DNA of 64,000 nucleotides from Amblyornis subalaris (GCA_018881555.1 JACAXG010000489.1:37539-101538), one strand, 5' to 3'. Shown: positions 1-11,310, numbered from the stretch's first letter. Notes: a model not told the origin generated them from the sequence alone. Translations and numbers: made by a program.

Positions 1-515
1 TTCATCCTCTGATCACCTTGGAGTCTTTCGGACAGTTTGGTTTTAATTATGGGTTTCAATTTAAATTCTGGAATTTCTTCCTCCATAGGAGGTTTTGTGC
101 TTGCATCAGAATTTAATTCAACATTTTCATCAGTTTTTCTGAATATTACCATCCCCATCCACAGGTGATGTTATCAACTTTGGAATTTCCACAGATTTTG
201 GATTTTTTGCTAATGCCAATTCTAATTTTTCTCCAAGGGTGTTGTTTTTCCCTCGGATTCTTTTAGCTGTTGTTTCAATATGTCATTTTTCTTTATTACC
301 TGTTCCCTCCATTGGCAAAGAGATTTTAAACATAATGTAAGTGCATTACAAAGGATATTTGCTCCTTTCCGTGCTTTCCACCTTTCATTTACTTTTTCTT
401 GTAATTTTCCCCATTTTGGCATGGGCTAAACACTGTGCTGCCGTAAGTTATCTGCCAAGCCTTGTGTCTGTTTTTTCAAACCGAATGTCACAATTCTGCC
501 ATCAACTACGCCAAT
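1..515 (-). pseudogene. Degraded ERV internal region (leader and gag-like remnant)
   Basis: On the minus strand, sequence just downstream of an LTR end at about 516 carries two short open stretches with no complete domain. One (222-422) is charged and helical, with a KKNDILKQQL-like coiled segment of the kind seen near the start of some Gag proteins. Further left, stops interrupt every frame. The position directly after an LTR supports a leader plus gag remnant. I cannot name the family, and no zinc knuckle or homology region is visible. The element continues beyond the window. Confidence 0.35.
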
Positions 516-694
516 TGTTACGAATGGGAGAAAGCTTTCAGGGCTCTGCCTTTGTTCAGATTTGTGGCAGTAGCTCTTTGAGATGGCCTGCACCTCAAAA
601 CCCCCTCTTGCTTGCAAGTTCTTTAATCATGACCAATTAGGTCTATTGTAACATGAATTATTTATTGAATAGACACAAGAAAACACAGACATGG
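516..694 (-). repeat. LTR (family P), part 1, split by ERV-A1
   Basis: This is the 3' end (R-U5 side) of a minus-strand LTR. It matches minus-strand sequence at 9008-9200 and plus-strand sequence at 60880-61065, including the signature around the AATAAATAAT polyadenylation region. The rest of this LTR lies at 8564-9007, on the other side of ERV-A1. Its last six bases (689-694, ACATGG) are repeated at 8564-8569 and form the target-site duplication of ERV-A1. The outer end near 516 is set by alignment of the ...GTAACA ends of three copies. Confidence 0.7.
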
Positions 695-1101
695 TGTGGA
701 GGGATTTATACCTGAAGACAGCTGGCCCGTCACCTTTATTGAACATGATTCAGCAGATGAAATAAAGTGTATCCTTAAAAAATTCTAGAAAGATATTGTA
801 ATGCAAGGATGTTGTAATGCAAGGCTTTTAGCTATTCTAAGAATTGAGGAACTTCGAGCCAGACGAGAATGGATGCAGCTCAGCTAACCACAACAGATGT
901 TCAGACTGCAAAAGCTTTGGATATTGCTAAAAAATGTATTTTTATCCTAACTCTCAGCAAATTTTCTACTAACCAATCAGATGCTGTTTGCAACAGCACT
1001 GTTTTAAGCAAGATATAAAAAAAGCTTGTTAGAATAAAGCAAGAGACCCCTTTTTGCAAAAGCGCTCGGTGTGTGTTGTTTGTCTGTCCCAACAATCAAT
1101 A
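695..1101 (+). repeat. ERV-A1 5' LTR
   Basis: This 407-bp LTR matches 8163-8563. A TATA box (ATATAAAA) lies near 1011 and AATAAA near 1033, so core promoter and polyadenylation signal are only about 20 bp apart. It begins TGTGG, whereas the 3' copy begins TATGG, and it ends ...CAATA two bases before the primer-binding site. The termini are therefore TA-type, unlike the usual TG...CA. Confidence 0.92.
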
Positions 1102-1103
1102 TA

Positions 1104-1121
1104 TGGTGACCTCGACGTGAT
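1104..1121 (+). promoter_or_regulatory. Primer-binding site, tRNA-Trp type
   Basis: TGGTGACCTCGACGTGAT lies two bases after the 5' LTR. It is complementary to the 3' end of tRNA-Trp with one mismatch. tRNA-Trp is the primer of avian alpharetroviruses. ERV-A2 has the equivalent site with a different single change. Confidence 0.85.
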
Positions 1122-1282
1122 TGGTGAAACAGCCGCAGACGTTGCGGGAAGACAGCAGGGCAAAGTGCTGTGGGGGCAGAGACTGGCATAGCAGAAGAGG
1201 CGGAGTCGTCCGTCCACGGTCTGGACCTGTGTCGACACCTTGGACCAAGGTGAGCTGTCGGTGACATTGTTTAGTTGCAGTA

Positions 1283-3495
1283 ATGGGGAACCAGTTGACT
1301 GCTGAGGAAAAGACTGTAGTATCTACTTGGAAAGCGTTGTTATCGCAAAAAGGCATTAAAACCACGGAGGAAGCCCTATGTTAGAATTTCGTTTTTGTTT
1401 TTCACTTTTACTATTTCGAGAGTTCTTTGCTTAGAGTTTGGAATGAAATGCAGGAGGCGCTGAGATATTCTTCTTATCAGGTTGTTTATTAAGTTCTTAT
1501 CTATTGCACAGCAGCACAGAGTTTTCTCTAAGTTAGGAAGGTGGAAAATGGCCTCGAACTGTGAGTTCCAAGGTTATTTAAAGCTTAATTTACCCAATTA
1601 TAGACTGCCAACTAACATGTTTTTACTTATAATCCAGTCACTGTCCATTTAGCATCTGCAATGCAGGCTTTTTTGCACCAATGGTTAAACTACCTAGGTT
1701 TGTGAAGAAGAAGGAAGAAAGAAGTAGTATAAACCCACACCCAAAATCCTCCATCTTGCTACCAATACATTAGTAATAACTCATAAACNGAATCTTCTAC
1801 ATTTCTACATATTTCACCCAGTGACATAACAAATTGCTTTTTAATTACAACAATGAAAGACTGAAATTTAGGGTTCCGACAGCCCTAAGCGCCACTCTTT
1901 TCTGGGCAAGAGAACAGGGATTTTCCCCTGATGCGGGAACTGCCTTCAGTATATCTTCCTGGCAGGCCGTGGGAATGAAAATGTGGGATGCTATCTCGAG
2001 CGGCGATAAGAACACTTCCAGTTTAGCCACCACATGGAGGTTGCTCTATGAGACATTAAAGGAATGGAAAGCCAAACAAGATAAAAGGGATGAAAAATCT
2101 GACAAGGAGGGGCAATTGCAAGAAATTGAACAACAGAACTCCCTGACTTCAGCAGAAAAACAGAGGACAGATTCATCAAAGAAATATCTGTCCCCTGTCG
2201 ATTATGTTAAACCAAAATACCCTGCTCCGTCAGACTTTGTTAAGCCCAAATGTCCGTCACGGGCTGAGCAAATAGAGGAACTAAATTTCGGACAAAGAAA
2301 CCCCTGATTCTAAAAACCTCAGCAAGCTAGACTATCCCCCCTTGCCACCAGAATCTGACAACGAAGATGAACAATTAATCATGCAGAATCATGAACAAAG
2401 GGAAGGGGTGGGCAGTCGTGGTCGTGTGAGATGGGTACCGACGGGCCCCTGGACGCTACCTCATTGTAGAGTGACAGTACAACCGAGGCAACTGGGGCAG
2501 TTCTGGGATGAAGTGAGAAAAAAGGCATTGGAATGTGGGGAATGGGAACTATTGGAGCATTTGAGTATGCCCGAGGGAACAATGAAAAGCACTGGGGAGA
2601 CTGGGGGAGGGGGCACGTGTGTAAATACCCCCAGCTGCGAAGCCTTCCCAGTTTTTAAAGCGGCCCCCGGCACGAATCAGGTAGACAGCCACAGTGCAAT
2701 AGCATGGCGAGTAGTTCAAGATTTGCAAACACGGGTTGCGCAGTATGGTCTGGGATCCTTGGAGGTTATGCAAATCATTCGTGTTATCAACACAGATTTG
2801 CTAGCTCCTTTTGATATTAAACACCTAGCACAGATTTTATTCCAGCCAGTGCACTTTGGAGTTTTTGAGAGCAATTGGAGACAGATGGCTGAAAAGGTAG
2901 CTATGGAGAACATGAGACGAGCCCTGAGGGTCGGGGTTGAAACTCTAATGGGAACTGGCATGTTTGCAAACCCAGACCTGCAGGCGCGATGGGATCCCCT
3001 GGTTCTTGAGATGTGTCAAAAGCTGGGAATAGGGGCTTTGATAAAAACCATAGAAATGACTTATCCCAAACCCCAATATCTAAAAATCATGCAGGGAGTG
3101 AAAAAGCCATTTCTGCAGTTTGTTGAAAAGGTTGCTGCTGCATTGGAAAAACAAATTGATGATGATAATTTGAGACAGTTGTTGTGTAAACAGTTAACTC
3201 GAGATAATGCTAATGAAGACTCGCAAGGTAATTGAGAACCTACCAGGAGACCCCTCCCTAAATGATATGGTCACTGCATGTTCAAAAATTGGTTCAGTAG
3301 AACATAAGATGTCAGCTTTAACATCTGTCCTGCGGCCACCGCAAAAGTGCTTTGCATGTGGGCAGCGAGGACACTTGAGAGCAGACTGCAAACAGCGACA
3401 GTCAGGACAAAGGCAGAAGGGAAGCAGCAATTCTGAAGGCTTCTTCTGAAATCGTTGTGGTAAGCCAGGCCATTATGCGAAACAATGTAAGTCCA
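1283..3495 (+). pseudogene. gag: ERV-A1 gag, broken
   Basis: Gag forms the virion shell. The start ATG at 1283 gives MGNQ, a myristoylation signal for matrix. About 32 codons later the frame is cut by the solo LTR at 1379-1881 and resumes in SATLFWARE. A frameshift lies near 2300. The capsid part (2342-3235) includes the major homology region (QPVHFGVFESNW) and ends at a second frameshift. Nucleocapsid follows in another frame, with a first CCHC knuckle (CFACGQRGHLRADC, near 3346) and, after a stop at about 3447, a second (RCGKPGHYAKQC). ERV-A2 has the same domain order. No intact Gag can be made. Confidence 0.88.
1379..1881 (-). mobile_element. Solo LTR nested in ERV-A1 gag (TSD GCCCTA)
   Basis: A 503-bp insertion absent from ERV-A2 starts TGTTAGAATT and ends TTCCGACA. 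It is flanked by a perfect 6-bp duplication, GCCCTA (1373-1378 and 1882-1887). A reverse-strand AATAAA near 1485 suggests minus orientation. The 6-bp duplication fits a K-type or alpha-type integrase. The insertion interrupts the matrix codons, so it postdates ERV-A1. Confidence 0.9.
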
Positions 3496-3607
3496 AATTT
3501 CACAGAAATGGCCAGCCTTTGGGAAGTTCGGGAAATGGGAAAAAGGGCGCGAAGGGGAAGAGCGCTCAGACACAAGTACTTCCCCAGAACATGTTACAAA
3601 CACAGGC

Positions 3608-4333
3608 TTGCTTAGCCAACTCAGTGGAAGCACAAAAGGGTCTACCGGCTTGAATGTGTGCACCTCAGCATCAGTAACGTTAGATTCCCACTGGGTGCAT
3701 AAGGTTTCCTTGAATGCACATGGACCCTTAGATCATGGCTTAAGTGCATTATTAGTGGGAAGATCAAGTGCTACATTACAAGGTATCTTTGTGCATCCAG
3801 GACTTATTGATGCAGATTTTATGGGACAAATTTGTGCCATGGTTTCTACTCCTACACCCCCAGTCACCATCCCTGAAAAAACCCGCATCGCTCAACTTGT
3901 GCCTTTTAAGTCCTGTGTCCTTAGGACGGAGCAATGGTCCCGGGGAACTGGAGCCTTCAAATCTACTGGGGCCCCTCAAGTTTTTTGGGCCAGGAATCTC
4001 TCCGATCAGCAACCACACATGACATGTACTCTCGTCCTACACGGTACCAGTCCATCACAGATATGACTTCGAAGTTTGATTGACACAAGTGCTGACATTT
4101 CTATTGTTTCTTCCTCCGCATGGCCTCCTTCATGGCCTTTAACCGCGGTGGAATCAACCATTGTGAACCTAGGAGGCACAACACAGAGCCATCTCAGCAC
4201 ACGCCCTGTGTTGGTGAAAAACGAGGAGGGTCAAACAGCCACCATTCGGCCGTATGTTGCAATGGCACCACTGAACCTATGGGGGCGGGATGTACTTGCA
4301 GCTTGGGGTGTCAAGATTGGCATGAACATTTAA
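3608..4333 (+). pseudogene. pro: ERV-A1 dUTPase and aspartic protease (pro)
   Basis: The first part resembles the trimeric dUTPase found ahead of protease in betaretroviruses (GLNVCTS, then GIFVHPGLID and KTRIAQLV). The second part is a retroviral aspartic protease: DTSADISIVSSS, where the usual DTGA has become DTSA, followed by GRDVLA. The halves share one frame but a UGA codon at 4064-4066 separates them. The same UGA occurs in ERV-A2. The altered active site and the stop indicate an inactive enzyme. Confidence 0.85.
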
Positions 4334-4395
4334 TACGGACCACTGCGCAAATGGGCAGCACTGCAACATTGCCACTACGATGGCTCACAGAATGA

Positions 4396-5979
4396 CCAGT
4401 GTGGGTTGACCAGTAGCCCCTGAATAAAGAAAAACTAGCTGCCCTGCAGGACTTGGTGGCAGAACAATTAAAACAAGAACATATTGAACCTTCCACCAGT
4501 CCCTGGAACACGCCCGTCTTCGTCATAAAGAAAAAATCAGGAAAATGGAGGCTGGTACACGACCTCAGGAGAGTCAACGCGGTGATAAAAAGCATGGGAA
4601 CATTTCAGGCTGGGATGCCATCACCTACGATGTTACCTATGGGGTGGAACATTTTGATCATTGACCTAAAAGATTGTTTTTTCACAATTCCTTTGCATCC
4701 TCAGAACATACCGAAGTTTACTTTTACTGTACCCTCGATTAACAATGCTGAACCTGTAAAGCAGTATCAATGGAAAGTCTTACCACAAGGTATGAAAAAT
4801 ATTCCCAGTATTTGTCAGTGGTACATCGCACAAGCTCTATCTAGAATCCGTGAACAATTTCCTGGCTCATATTACTATCACTATATGGATAATATACTGG
4901 TAACAACACCGACCCAGGAGGAATTATTGAGGATAAAACCTCAATTGTTTACTGCTTTGCATTCTTATGGATTGCAGGTGGATCCAGAAAAAGTCCAAAA
5001 ATTCCCCTGTTGGAAATATTTGGGAGTCAAAATTCTGGAACAAACCATACAGCATCAGAACATACAATTTCAAACTTCTATTAGAACCTTAAATGATGCT
5101 CAGAAATTTTTAGGTATTATCAATTGGCTGCGTCCTTTCCTAGGACTGACCACAGCACAGTTGTCTCCTTTGTTTAATACATTAAAAGGAGACCCAGATT
5201 TAAATTCGCCTCGAACCCTGACTCCTGAGGCCCAGCAAGCACTGGATGAAGACCAACAAGCTATTTCCACACAACAATTTTACAGAATAGATTCCTCTAT
5301 TGATACCGCTGTTTTTGTCACCATACCAGATTTACATCCCACAGACATTCTCGAACAATGGAATGACTGCTGGCCCGACCCACTGCATGTTTTGGAATGG
5401 ATTTTCCTTCCTCATCAATTAAGGAAAACAGCCCCTATATTATTTGAATTAATTACTCAGCTAATAATAAAATGCCGCCAGCGTTGCTTAAAGCTTATGG
5501 CCAGAGATCCCATAAAGATTGTACTACTAATACAACAAGACTATTTTGAGTGAAATTTTGCTAACAGCGCCCCTTTACAGGCAGCGCTGAAGGGTTTTAC
5601 AGGCCAAATTGTTTATCATTTACCCAGCCATAAGTTGTTGCAACTGGCAAAATTAACCCCTCTATCACTATGGCCACGGAACAGTCGTGTGCCCGTACTG
5701 GGACCAACTGTTTTCACAGATGGGTCGGGAAAGACTGGGAAAGCCATTGTCATGTGGAAGGATGAATCTAGTTGGCAAGTATTGGAAGGGCATGAGCCCG
5801 AGTCTCCTCAACTCGTTGAGTTACGAGTTGTAATTATGGCATTTCAGCATTTTTCTCATGTACCACTGCACCTTATTACTAATTCTTCTTATGACGCAGG
5901 TCTTGCACAGTGTTTGAACTATTCGCTTGTTAAGGAGGTGAACAACACTAAGTTATATTTGTTATTAAAATCCTTATAA
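4396..5979 (+). pseudogene. pol: ERV-A1 reverse transcriptase and RNase H (pol, N-terminal half)
   Basis: Polymerase motifs occur in order: WNTPVFVIKKKSGKWR, LIIDLKDCFFTIPL, LPQGMK, then the catalytic box as YMDN (4882-4893) where YVDD is expected, as in ERV-A2. The change of the second aspartate should abolish activity. The frame is open to a UGA at 5551-5553 (W in ERV-A2). RNase H follows with VFTDGSG and a later TNSS where ERV-A2 has TDSS. A UGA at 4393-4395, just before the polymerase domain, is shared with ERV-A2, and a TAG follows in ERV-A1 only. Confidence 0.88.
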
Positions 5980-5997
5980 AATATGCTTCAGAAGCGG

Positions 5998-6970
5998 AAA
6001 CACTCTTACTATGTTTTGCATGTTCACAGTCACACCTCACTTCCAGGTTTTGTGGCCAAAAATAACTCCTGAGCCGACCAGTTTGCCGACCCTGTGTGGG
6101 TTGGGGCCCAGCCTGACCGGACAGCACAAACCAAAGCATGACATGACTTTTATCACCAGAGTGCACGCACTTTGCAAAAACAATTTTCACTCACATCAAC
6201 TCAGGCCCGCAACATTGTCAGTGCCTGTCCTGACTGCCAGGGCTTTGCCGTGTCTTTGCCCATGAATGTTAATCCCAGGGGTTTGCAGACGCTGCAGCTC
6301 TGGCAAACAAATGTCACACGTATCAGAATTCAGCCGTCTCAAGTACGTGCACGTTTCAATCAATACCTTTTCTTCTGTTATATGGCTGTCTGTTCATGCT
6401 GGTGAAAAGAACCGTGATACCATCGCACACTGGCGATTGACTTTTGCTGCGCTAGGAATACCAGCAGTTATCAAAACTGATCATGGCCTCGCCTATGCCT
6501 CTGCTCAGGTAAAACAATTTCTACACCTGTAGGACATGGAACACAAGTTCGGCATTCCCCATTCACCCACTGGTCAAGCTGTTGTTGAACGAGCACACGG
6601 CTCCTTAAAACGAATGTTACAAAAACAAAAAAGGGGAATGTTGGGGGAGCCTCCCCAGAGCCGTGTCCAGAAAGCGGTATACACGCTCAACCATCTCAGG
6701 ATACCTTCTGATTCTGATGTCCCTGTTATTTTAAGCCATTTTCTTTCGCTAAGATCTGATGGGGCACTAGCTTTCCCCCATGGAAAGGTATGGATACAGG
6801 ACCTCATCACTGATAAGTGGGAAGGCCCATGGGACCTTATTACGTGGGGACGTGGATATGCTTGTGTCTCCACAGATACCGGTCCTCGTTGGATACCGGC
6901 ACTGTGCGTGATACCTGATCTGCAATGGTGTGGCCATCCCCTGGATGATAAGGATGGATCCCGCACTTAG
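5998..6970 (+). pseudogene. pol: ERV-A1 integrase (pol, C-terminal half)
   Basis: The remnant has the zinc-binding region with CPDC, the catalytic core, and the C-terminal DNA-binding part (KVWIQDLITDKWEGPW). The first catalytic aspartate is changed (QTNVT against QTDVT in ERV-A2); the second (KTDHG) and the glutamate (VVERAHG) remain. Frames shift near 6270-6400, and a TAG at 6530-6532 separates the second and third catalytic residues. The end overlaps the env start by about 17 bases, a compact layout usual for retroviruses. Confidence 0.87.
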
Positions 6971-8150
6971 AATCCTACTTATGATGCTGTGTTGCGGTGC
7001 AGGACCCGGAGCGTCGATAGTGCCTCCGCTCCCGAAAGAGAATGTATAGATAACCTTAGCCCATGCCCTGAATCAGTCATCTCTATGTCTGTCGCTTGCT
7101 ACCCCGCAATCGTCTTTTCAAACATGCTTGGTGGCTGTGCCAATGGCTAATCAGATGCTTGTTAAGTGGTGGGCCAACGGGTCTAAGAACGGGGGGGAAT
7201 CTGTCCCTGACAGGCTCCCGCCGATGCTAAATTTAGCGGAGCCACAGGAGTTTGATATTTTGGGGTCCCTGAGGGCTGCGGCATGCTTCGCCTTCAGTCA
7301 GAACGTGACCTACAGTTGGCTCCAAAAAGGCTCCTGGTCTATTACTCCATCCAAAGCGTGGTATCGGAATTCCTCGGCATGGTGCAACCAAACAATAAGT
7401 ATGGGAGGAAAGAACCTGCACATCCCTCGTCAGTTACCACATGGGATGTTTCTTGTCTGTGGCAATTGAGTATGGGCAGGTATCCCGTCCTGAAGAGACG
7501 GGGGCCCCTGCACATTTGGCCACCTCACTATGCTTTTACCAAACATGACCATAATGAAACATTTTTCTTCCCCATCACACTGTCGCAGAAGGGAATTGTC
7601 AGGACTTATGCCTGAATGCAGGGATGATGCTACTTTTTGGGGGGTGGAAAAACATGTGCTCGCTTCTATTTTTACCCCTGGCGTGGCTGCAGCAAAGGCT
7701 TTAGCAACCCTTAATAAACTAGGCTGCTGGCTGACAAAGCGCACAAATGCCACATCTGCAGCACTGACCAATCTTTTGGCCAATGTTAAATCAGTACACC
7801 ATGCTTTGCTGCAGAACCGTGCTGTTATTGATTTTCTGCTTTTAGCTCATGGACATGGGTGTGAGGATTTTGAAGAAATGTGTTGTATGAATCTCTCTGA
7901 CCATTCAAAATCCGTTTCTGCCAACATCAAAGATCTGCAGGCAGGAGTTGCAAAACTGCAACAGGAACATGGTTGGCTTGATTCCCTGTTGGGGGGGTGG
8001 AACGTTTCAGGGTGGCTCAAAGAACTGGTGAAGACAGGATTTTTAATTTTGTTAGTAGTTATTCTCATCTTGTTATTTTTGCCATGTCTGTTGCATCTGC
8101 TGTGGAGGGCGCTACAGCAGATGACACACAGCCTTTCCAATTTAAAATAA
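6954..8150 (+). pseudogene. env: ERV-A1 env, alpharetrovirus-type, with three in-frame stops
   Basis: The reading frame from the ATG at 6954 to TAA 8150 is kept throughout (399 codons). It opens with a hydrophobic signal peptide (RILLMMLCCGAG). The surface subunit is short, with glycosylation sites (NVT, NSS, NQT). The transmembrane subunit has a LQNRAVIDFLLLAHGHG segment, a CX6CC motif (CEDFEEMCC) and an anchor near 8030-8090 rich in L, V and I. These match the transmembrane subunit of avian leukosis-type and filovirus-like glycoproteins. Stops are TAG 7047-7049 (W in ERV-A2), UGA 7467-7469 (shared with ERV-A2) and UGA near 7491. Confidence 0.87.
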
Positions 8151-8162
8151 AAAAGGAGGAGA
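8149..8162 (+). promoter_or_regulatory. ERV-A1 polypurine tract
   Basis: The purine run AAAAAAGGAGGAGA lies directly ahead of the 3' LTR (TATGG...). It primes plus-strand DNA synthesis in retroviruses. ERV-A2 has the same tract at 24208-24221. Confidence 0.85.
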
Positions 8163-8563
8163 TATGGAGGGATTTATACCTGAAGACAGCTGGCCCGTCA
8201 CCTTTATTGAACATGATTCAGCAGATGAAATAAAGTGTATCCTTAAAAAATTCTAGAAAGATGTAATGCAAGGATGTTGTAATGCAAGGCTTTTAGCTAT
8301 TCTAAGAATTGAGGAACTTCAAGCCAGATGAGAACGGATGCAGCTCAGCTAACCACAACGGATGTTCAGACTGCAAAAGCTTTGGATATTGCTAAAAAAT
8401 GTATTTTTATCCTAACTCTCAGCAAATTTTCTACTAACCAATCAGATGCTGTTTGCAACAGCACTGTTTTAAGCAAGATATAAAAAAAGCTTGTTAGAAT
8501 AAAGCAAGAGACCCCTTTTTTGCAAAAGCACTCGGTGTGTGTTGTTTGTCCCAACAATTGATA
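8163..8563 (+). repeat. ERV-A1 3' LTR
   Basis: This 401-bp copy of 695-1101 begins TATGGAGG and ends ATTGATA, followed by the duplication ACATGG. It has the same TATA and AATAAA arrangement. Small indels against the 5' LTR occur near 8262 and 8550. Confidence 0.92.
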
Positions 8564-9007
8564 ACATGGGACTTTAACAGATTACTTACTACACAGGATA
8601 AACAAGGGAAATATTAGTGGATTAGAATATGAACACTGTGCCACCGTGAGTAATATGCTAGCCACGCAAACTACTTACTACACAGGTTAAACAAGAGAAA
8701 TATTACTAGTCGGTTCATATATAAAACAATGCACAATAATAACGGTACTTATAGTTCAGCTAGCGAAGAAATAGTATAGCTTAGAAGCCCAATATGACTT
8801 ACCGGATCGAATTACTATGGTGTGGTGTGCCGAGGCTTCTTTCACCCAACTTCTAGAAGAGAAGTAGTACTCGAGCCTGGCATCCCAGAGCTTGAGGTGT
8901 CTGCCCTCATATACACCTTAGAGGAGCATAGAAGATTTTTCCAATTTGTGTGAGTTACAGTGGATCTTTTATCACTGTAAAGTTTTAGTGTCTGTTATGA
9001 AATTAAA
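8564..9007 (-). repeat. LTR (family P), part 2, after ERV-A1
   Basis: This continues the LTR at 516-694. It aligns on the minus strand with 9200-9670 (shared GCTTAGAAGCCC, CTTCTAGAAGAG and TTTTCCAATTTGTG-like blocks). The U3 start appears truncated near 9000, where the next LTR copy begins. Confidence 0.75.
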
Positions 9008-10045
9008 TGTTATGAATGGATAATGTGGGTTTAAATCAGTCCCTGCCTTTTGCCCAGGCCTCTGGCAGCAGGCAGTTGTGTTATTGAGGATGGCCAGCAC
9101 CCCAAGACCCACTCTCATTTGTAAGTTCTTTAATAAAGGCCAATCAGGTCTATTAAAAATGGATTATTTATTTAATAGACACAAAAATAACAGACATAAG
9201 ATTCTAAACAAAACTATACTACACAGGTTAGACAAGACAGATATTAATAAAACACTCTGTTACCATCAGTAATATGCTAGGAAAACAAATTACTAACTAC
9301 ACAGGATAACAAGAAATAATACTAGTAAAACACTGTTACCGTCAGTAATATGTTGGAAAAACAAATTAACTACACAGGGTAATAAAGAAATATCACTAGT
9401 GAGTTACAAGATAAATATACAGTGCATGATATAGATACCAATGCTACGGCTAGCCAAGGAATAGTATAACTTAGAAGCCCATATGACTTACCAAACCAAG
9501 TTATTATGGTGTGGTGTGCAGAGACTCTTTTCACTTCTAGAAGAGAAAGTACTCAAACCGGTGTCCCAGTTTGAGGGGTCCCCCTCCTCACGCATCTTAA
9601 AGGATGCACAGGAGGTTTTTCCAGTTTGTGAAAACTATGGTAGGTCTTTTATAATCATGAAGTCCTAGTGTCTGTCAGCCAGAATTCCAGTATAATCCCT
9701 CTCTACAACAGCTGTTTGTTGTCATTCAGTCCTGGCGCCTATGGGTCTCGTAAGACCATGGGAAGAAGGGGACATCTTCCTAATTTATGTAAACAGCAGA
9801 TAACCTTGACAGCCAGAAGGAAGGTAGGAGGGAGAGAGGAGTGGGCTGCCTCACCACACTGTCAGTCACAAAATTCCAGCATTATCTCCGCTCAACAGCA
9901 GCTGTTTATTGTCAGCTAATTATGTCAGCTCTAGGCATCTGAGTGTCTCAAAAGACTATGGAAAAAGGGGAGATTCCCTAATTTATGCAAACAGCAGAAA
10001 ACCTTCTTGACAGCAAGAAGGAAGGTGGGGGGGGTGAGCTGCCTT
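9008..10045 (-). repeat. LTR (family P), full-length copy with duplicated U3 block
   Basis: This minus-orientation LTR is about 1 kb long and aligns with 8564-9007 and with the plus-strand copy at 60290-61065. Its U3 holds two adjacent, diverged copies of a block of about 185 bp (9680-9867 and 9868-10045), each with an ATTCCAG, CAGCTGTTT and AACCTT-like core. The right-hand limit is approximate. Confidence 0.7.
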
Positions 10046-10329
10046 GCCAAAATGTTCGCTTTTGCTGTTGCATTATATTGCGTTCCCCATGGAATAGATT
10101 CCCCTGCTAAACCAGGGATAGGGAGGCAGGCTGTAATGCTGGACAGATTGTGCATCTTACTAAACCCTTTGATCAAAGTCAATACTAAATTTTCTTTAAC
10201 CTTCCCCACCTAAAGACAAAAATATTCCCATAAACATTAGCCTATACATTTCAGTACTTGTCTATAGATATCTTTGAAATTTTCAGTTGCAGAGGTCTGG
10301 TGTTTTCCACTGTTCACTCTGAATCAAGA
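10046..10329 (-). pseudogene. ERV-G1 possible env fragment
   Basis: Minus strand, downstream of the ERV-G1 integrase. A short open stretch (10046-10209) has a hydrophobic, proline-rich segment (SSITACLPIPG) and an NAT glycosylation site, as near the start of some gammaretroviral surface proteins. The position after integrase is right for env. Homology is too short to be sure, and the remainder is degraded. Confidence 0.35.
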
Positions 10330-10779
10330 GCCTTCTTAATTCTGGTGCGATGAATCCAGGAATGAAGTCCCTTCACTTTCACTGCTGTTCTTCTAGTCAC
10401 CAGAACTAGATAAGGTCCTTTCCACTGTTTCTGATGTATACTTGATCTCCAGGCTGAAATGAATGAACTGGGGTCTAGGGTAAGAAATTCTGAAAGATAA
10501 ACCTTCTAATTCATTCTAGGATTTCCCCAACAAAGTTGCTTACTAAGTTGCTAGAGCATTTTAAATACTAAATGAGGTTCTCTATCAGATGACCTCCCTA
10601 CAGGCACTCCAAACCTTGATGACTTCCCTAACCTTGTTGGTGCAGCAGAGAAAAGCTTCTGGCCACGCAGAAAAGGTATCTACCAACACTAGGAGATACC
10701 TGTATCCTTGTTGAGGTGTTAGCCCAGAAAAATCAATTTACCAGTAACCTCCTGGAGTGTTTCCTCTTTTGGTGATATC
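10330..10779 (-). pseudogene. pol: ERV-G1 integrase core and C-terminus
   Basis: The minus strand encodes a gammaretrovirus-type integrase remnant: YWxIDFSGL and GYRYLLVLVDTFS at the start of the catalytic core (about 10650-10760), then RFGVPVGRSSDREPH around the second catalytic aspartate (about 10580), and FQPGDQVYI in the C-terminal domain (about 10440). Stops and frameshifts are present. The N-terminal zinc-binding part is separated by the solo LTR at 10780-11105. Confidence 0.75.
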
Positions 10780-11105
10780 TGTAGTGAGTGAATCATGGAC
10801 TCCATTGTGGTGCAACAGAATCACTTTATTAAGGACACGTGAGCTTTTATATGTTTTGGTGTTTACAATTTAGGATCACAACTATGCAGCCAAGCAGGAC
10901 ACTAACTACTAACCAACATGCAAACAATAGGCAGAGCAGATGTTTCTTGCTCTTATCGCACACATTCTCACAGATCTTTCAGCCACAGCCCCCTGTTCAG
11001 AGCTGCTAATTAAACATCCTCAGAGAGGTATTTATGGCTGGCTGTGATCCTTTGGTATGCACTTTCTCATGCAGATGTTAAGGTCGAACAGCAGTCACAT
11101 CTACA
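10780..11105 (-). mobile_element. Solo LTR inside ERV-G1 integrase
   Basis: A 326-bp insertion starts TGTAGTGAGTG and ends CATCTACA. Flanks are ATATC (10775-10779) and ATACC (11106-11110), a 5-bp duplication with one mismatch. Reverse-strand CTTAATAAAG near 10834 gives minus orientation. Pol coding sequence resumes on both sides. Confidence 0.7.
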
Positions 11106-11305
11106 ATACCTGGAGGTGGTCTTTTTAAATTCAAAGGGTTATTTTTAAACAGACTTAACAATTTTTGTCATACAGACACTGAGTATCTGAATCTATAGAC
11201 TAGTAACCATAACATTTTGAACTTTTAGATAATTAGCTACTTTTAATTCTGTTTGACTATATCCAGGGTTAACTTCTGGAAATAAAATAGCTTTCTCATG
11301 TACTA
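11106..11305 (-). pseudogene. pol: ERV-G1 pol linker between RNase H and integrase
   Basis: Minus-strand translation (EKAILFPEVNPGYSQ, then KVANYLKVQNV) aligns with the ERV-G2 stretch at about 56370-56470 that joins RNase H to integrase. It is cut from the RNase H part by the solo LTR at 11311-11879. Confidence 0.6.
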
Positions 11306-11310
11306 ATGCC

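Larger units (their letters stand above)
695..8563 (+). mobile_element. ERV-A1: nearly full-length, defective alpha/beta-like provirus
   Basis: This is a complete provirus layout: 5' LTR, tRNA-Trp primer-binding site, gag, dUTPase-protease, pol, env, polypurine tract, 3' LTR. It is flanked by a perfect 6-bp duplication ACATGG (689-694 and 8564-8569). The dUTPase fused ahead of protease and the pol sequence are betaretrovirus-like, while the Env transmembrane subunit is of the avian alpharetrovirus type. All genes carry stops or frameshifts, and gag is further split by a solo LTR. The two LTRs differ by roughly eight substitutions and a few small indels by eye, so insertion is not very recent. 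ERV-A2 at 17143-24593 is a close relative. Confidence 0.93.
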
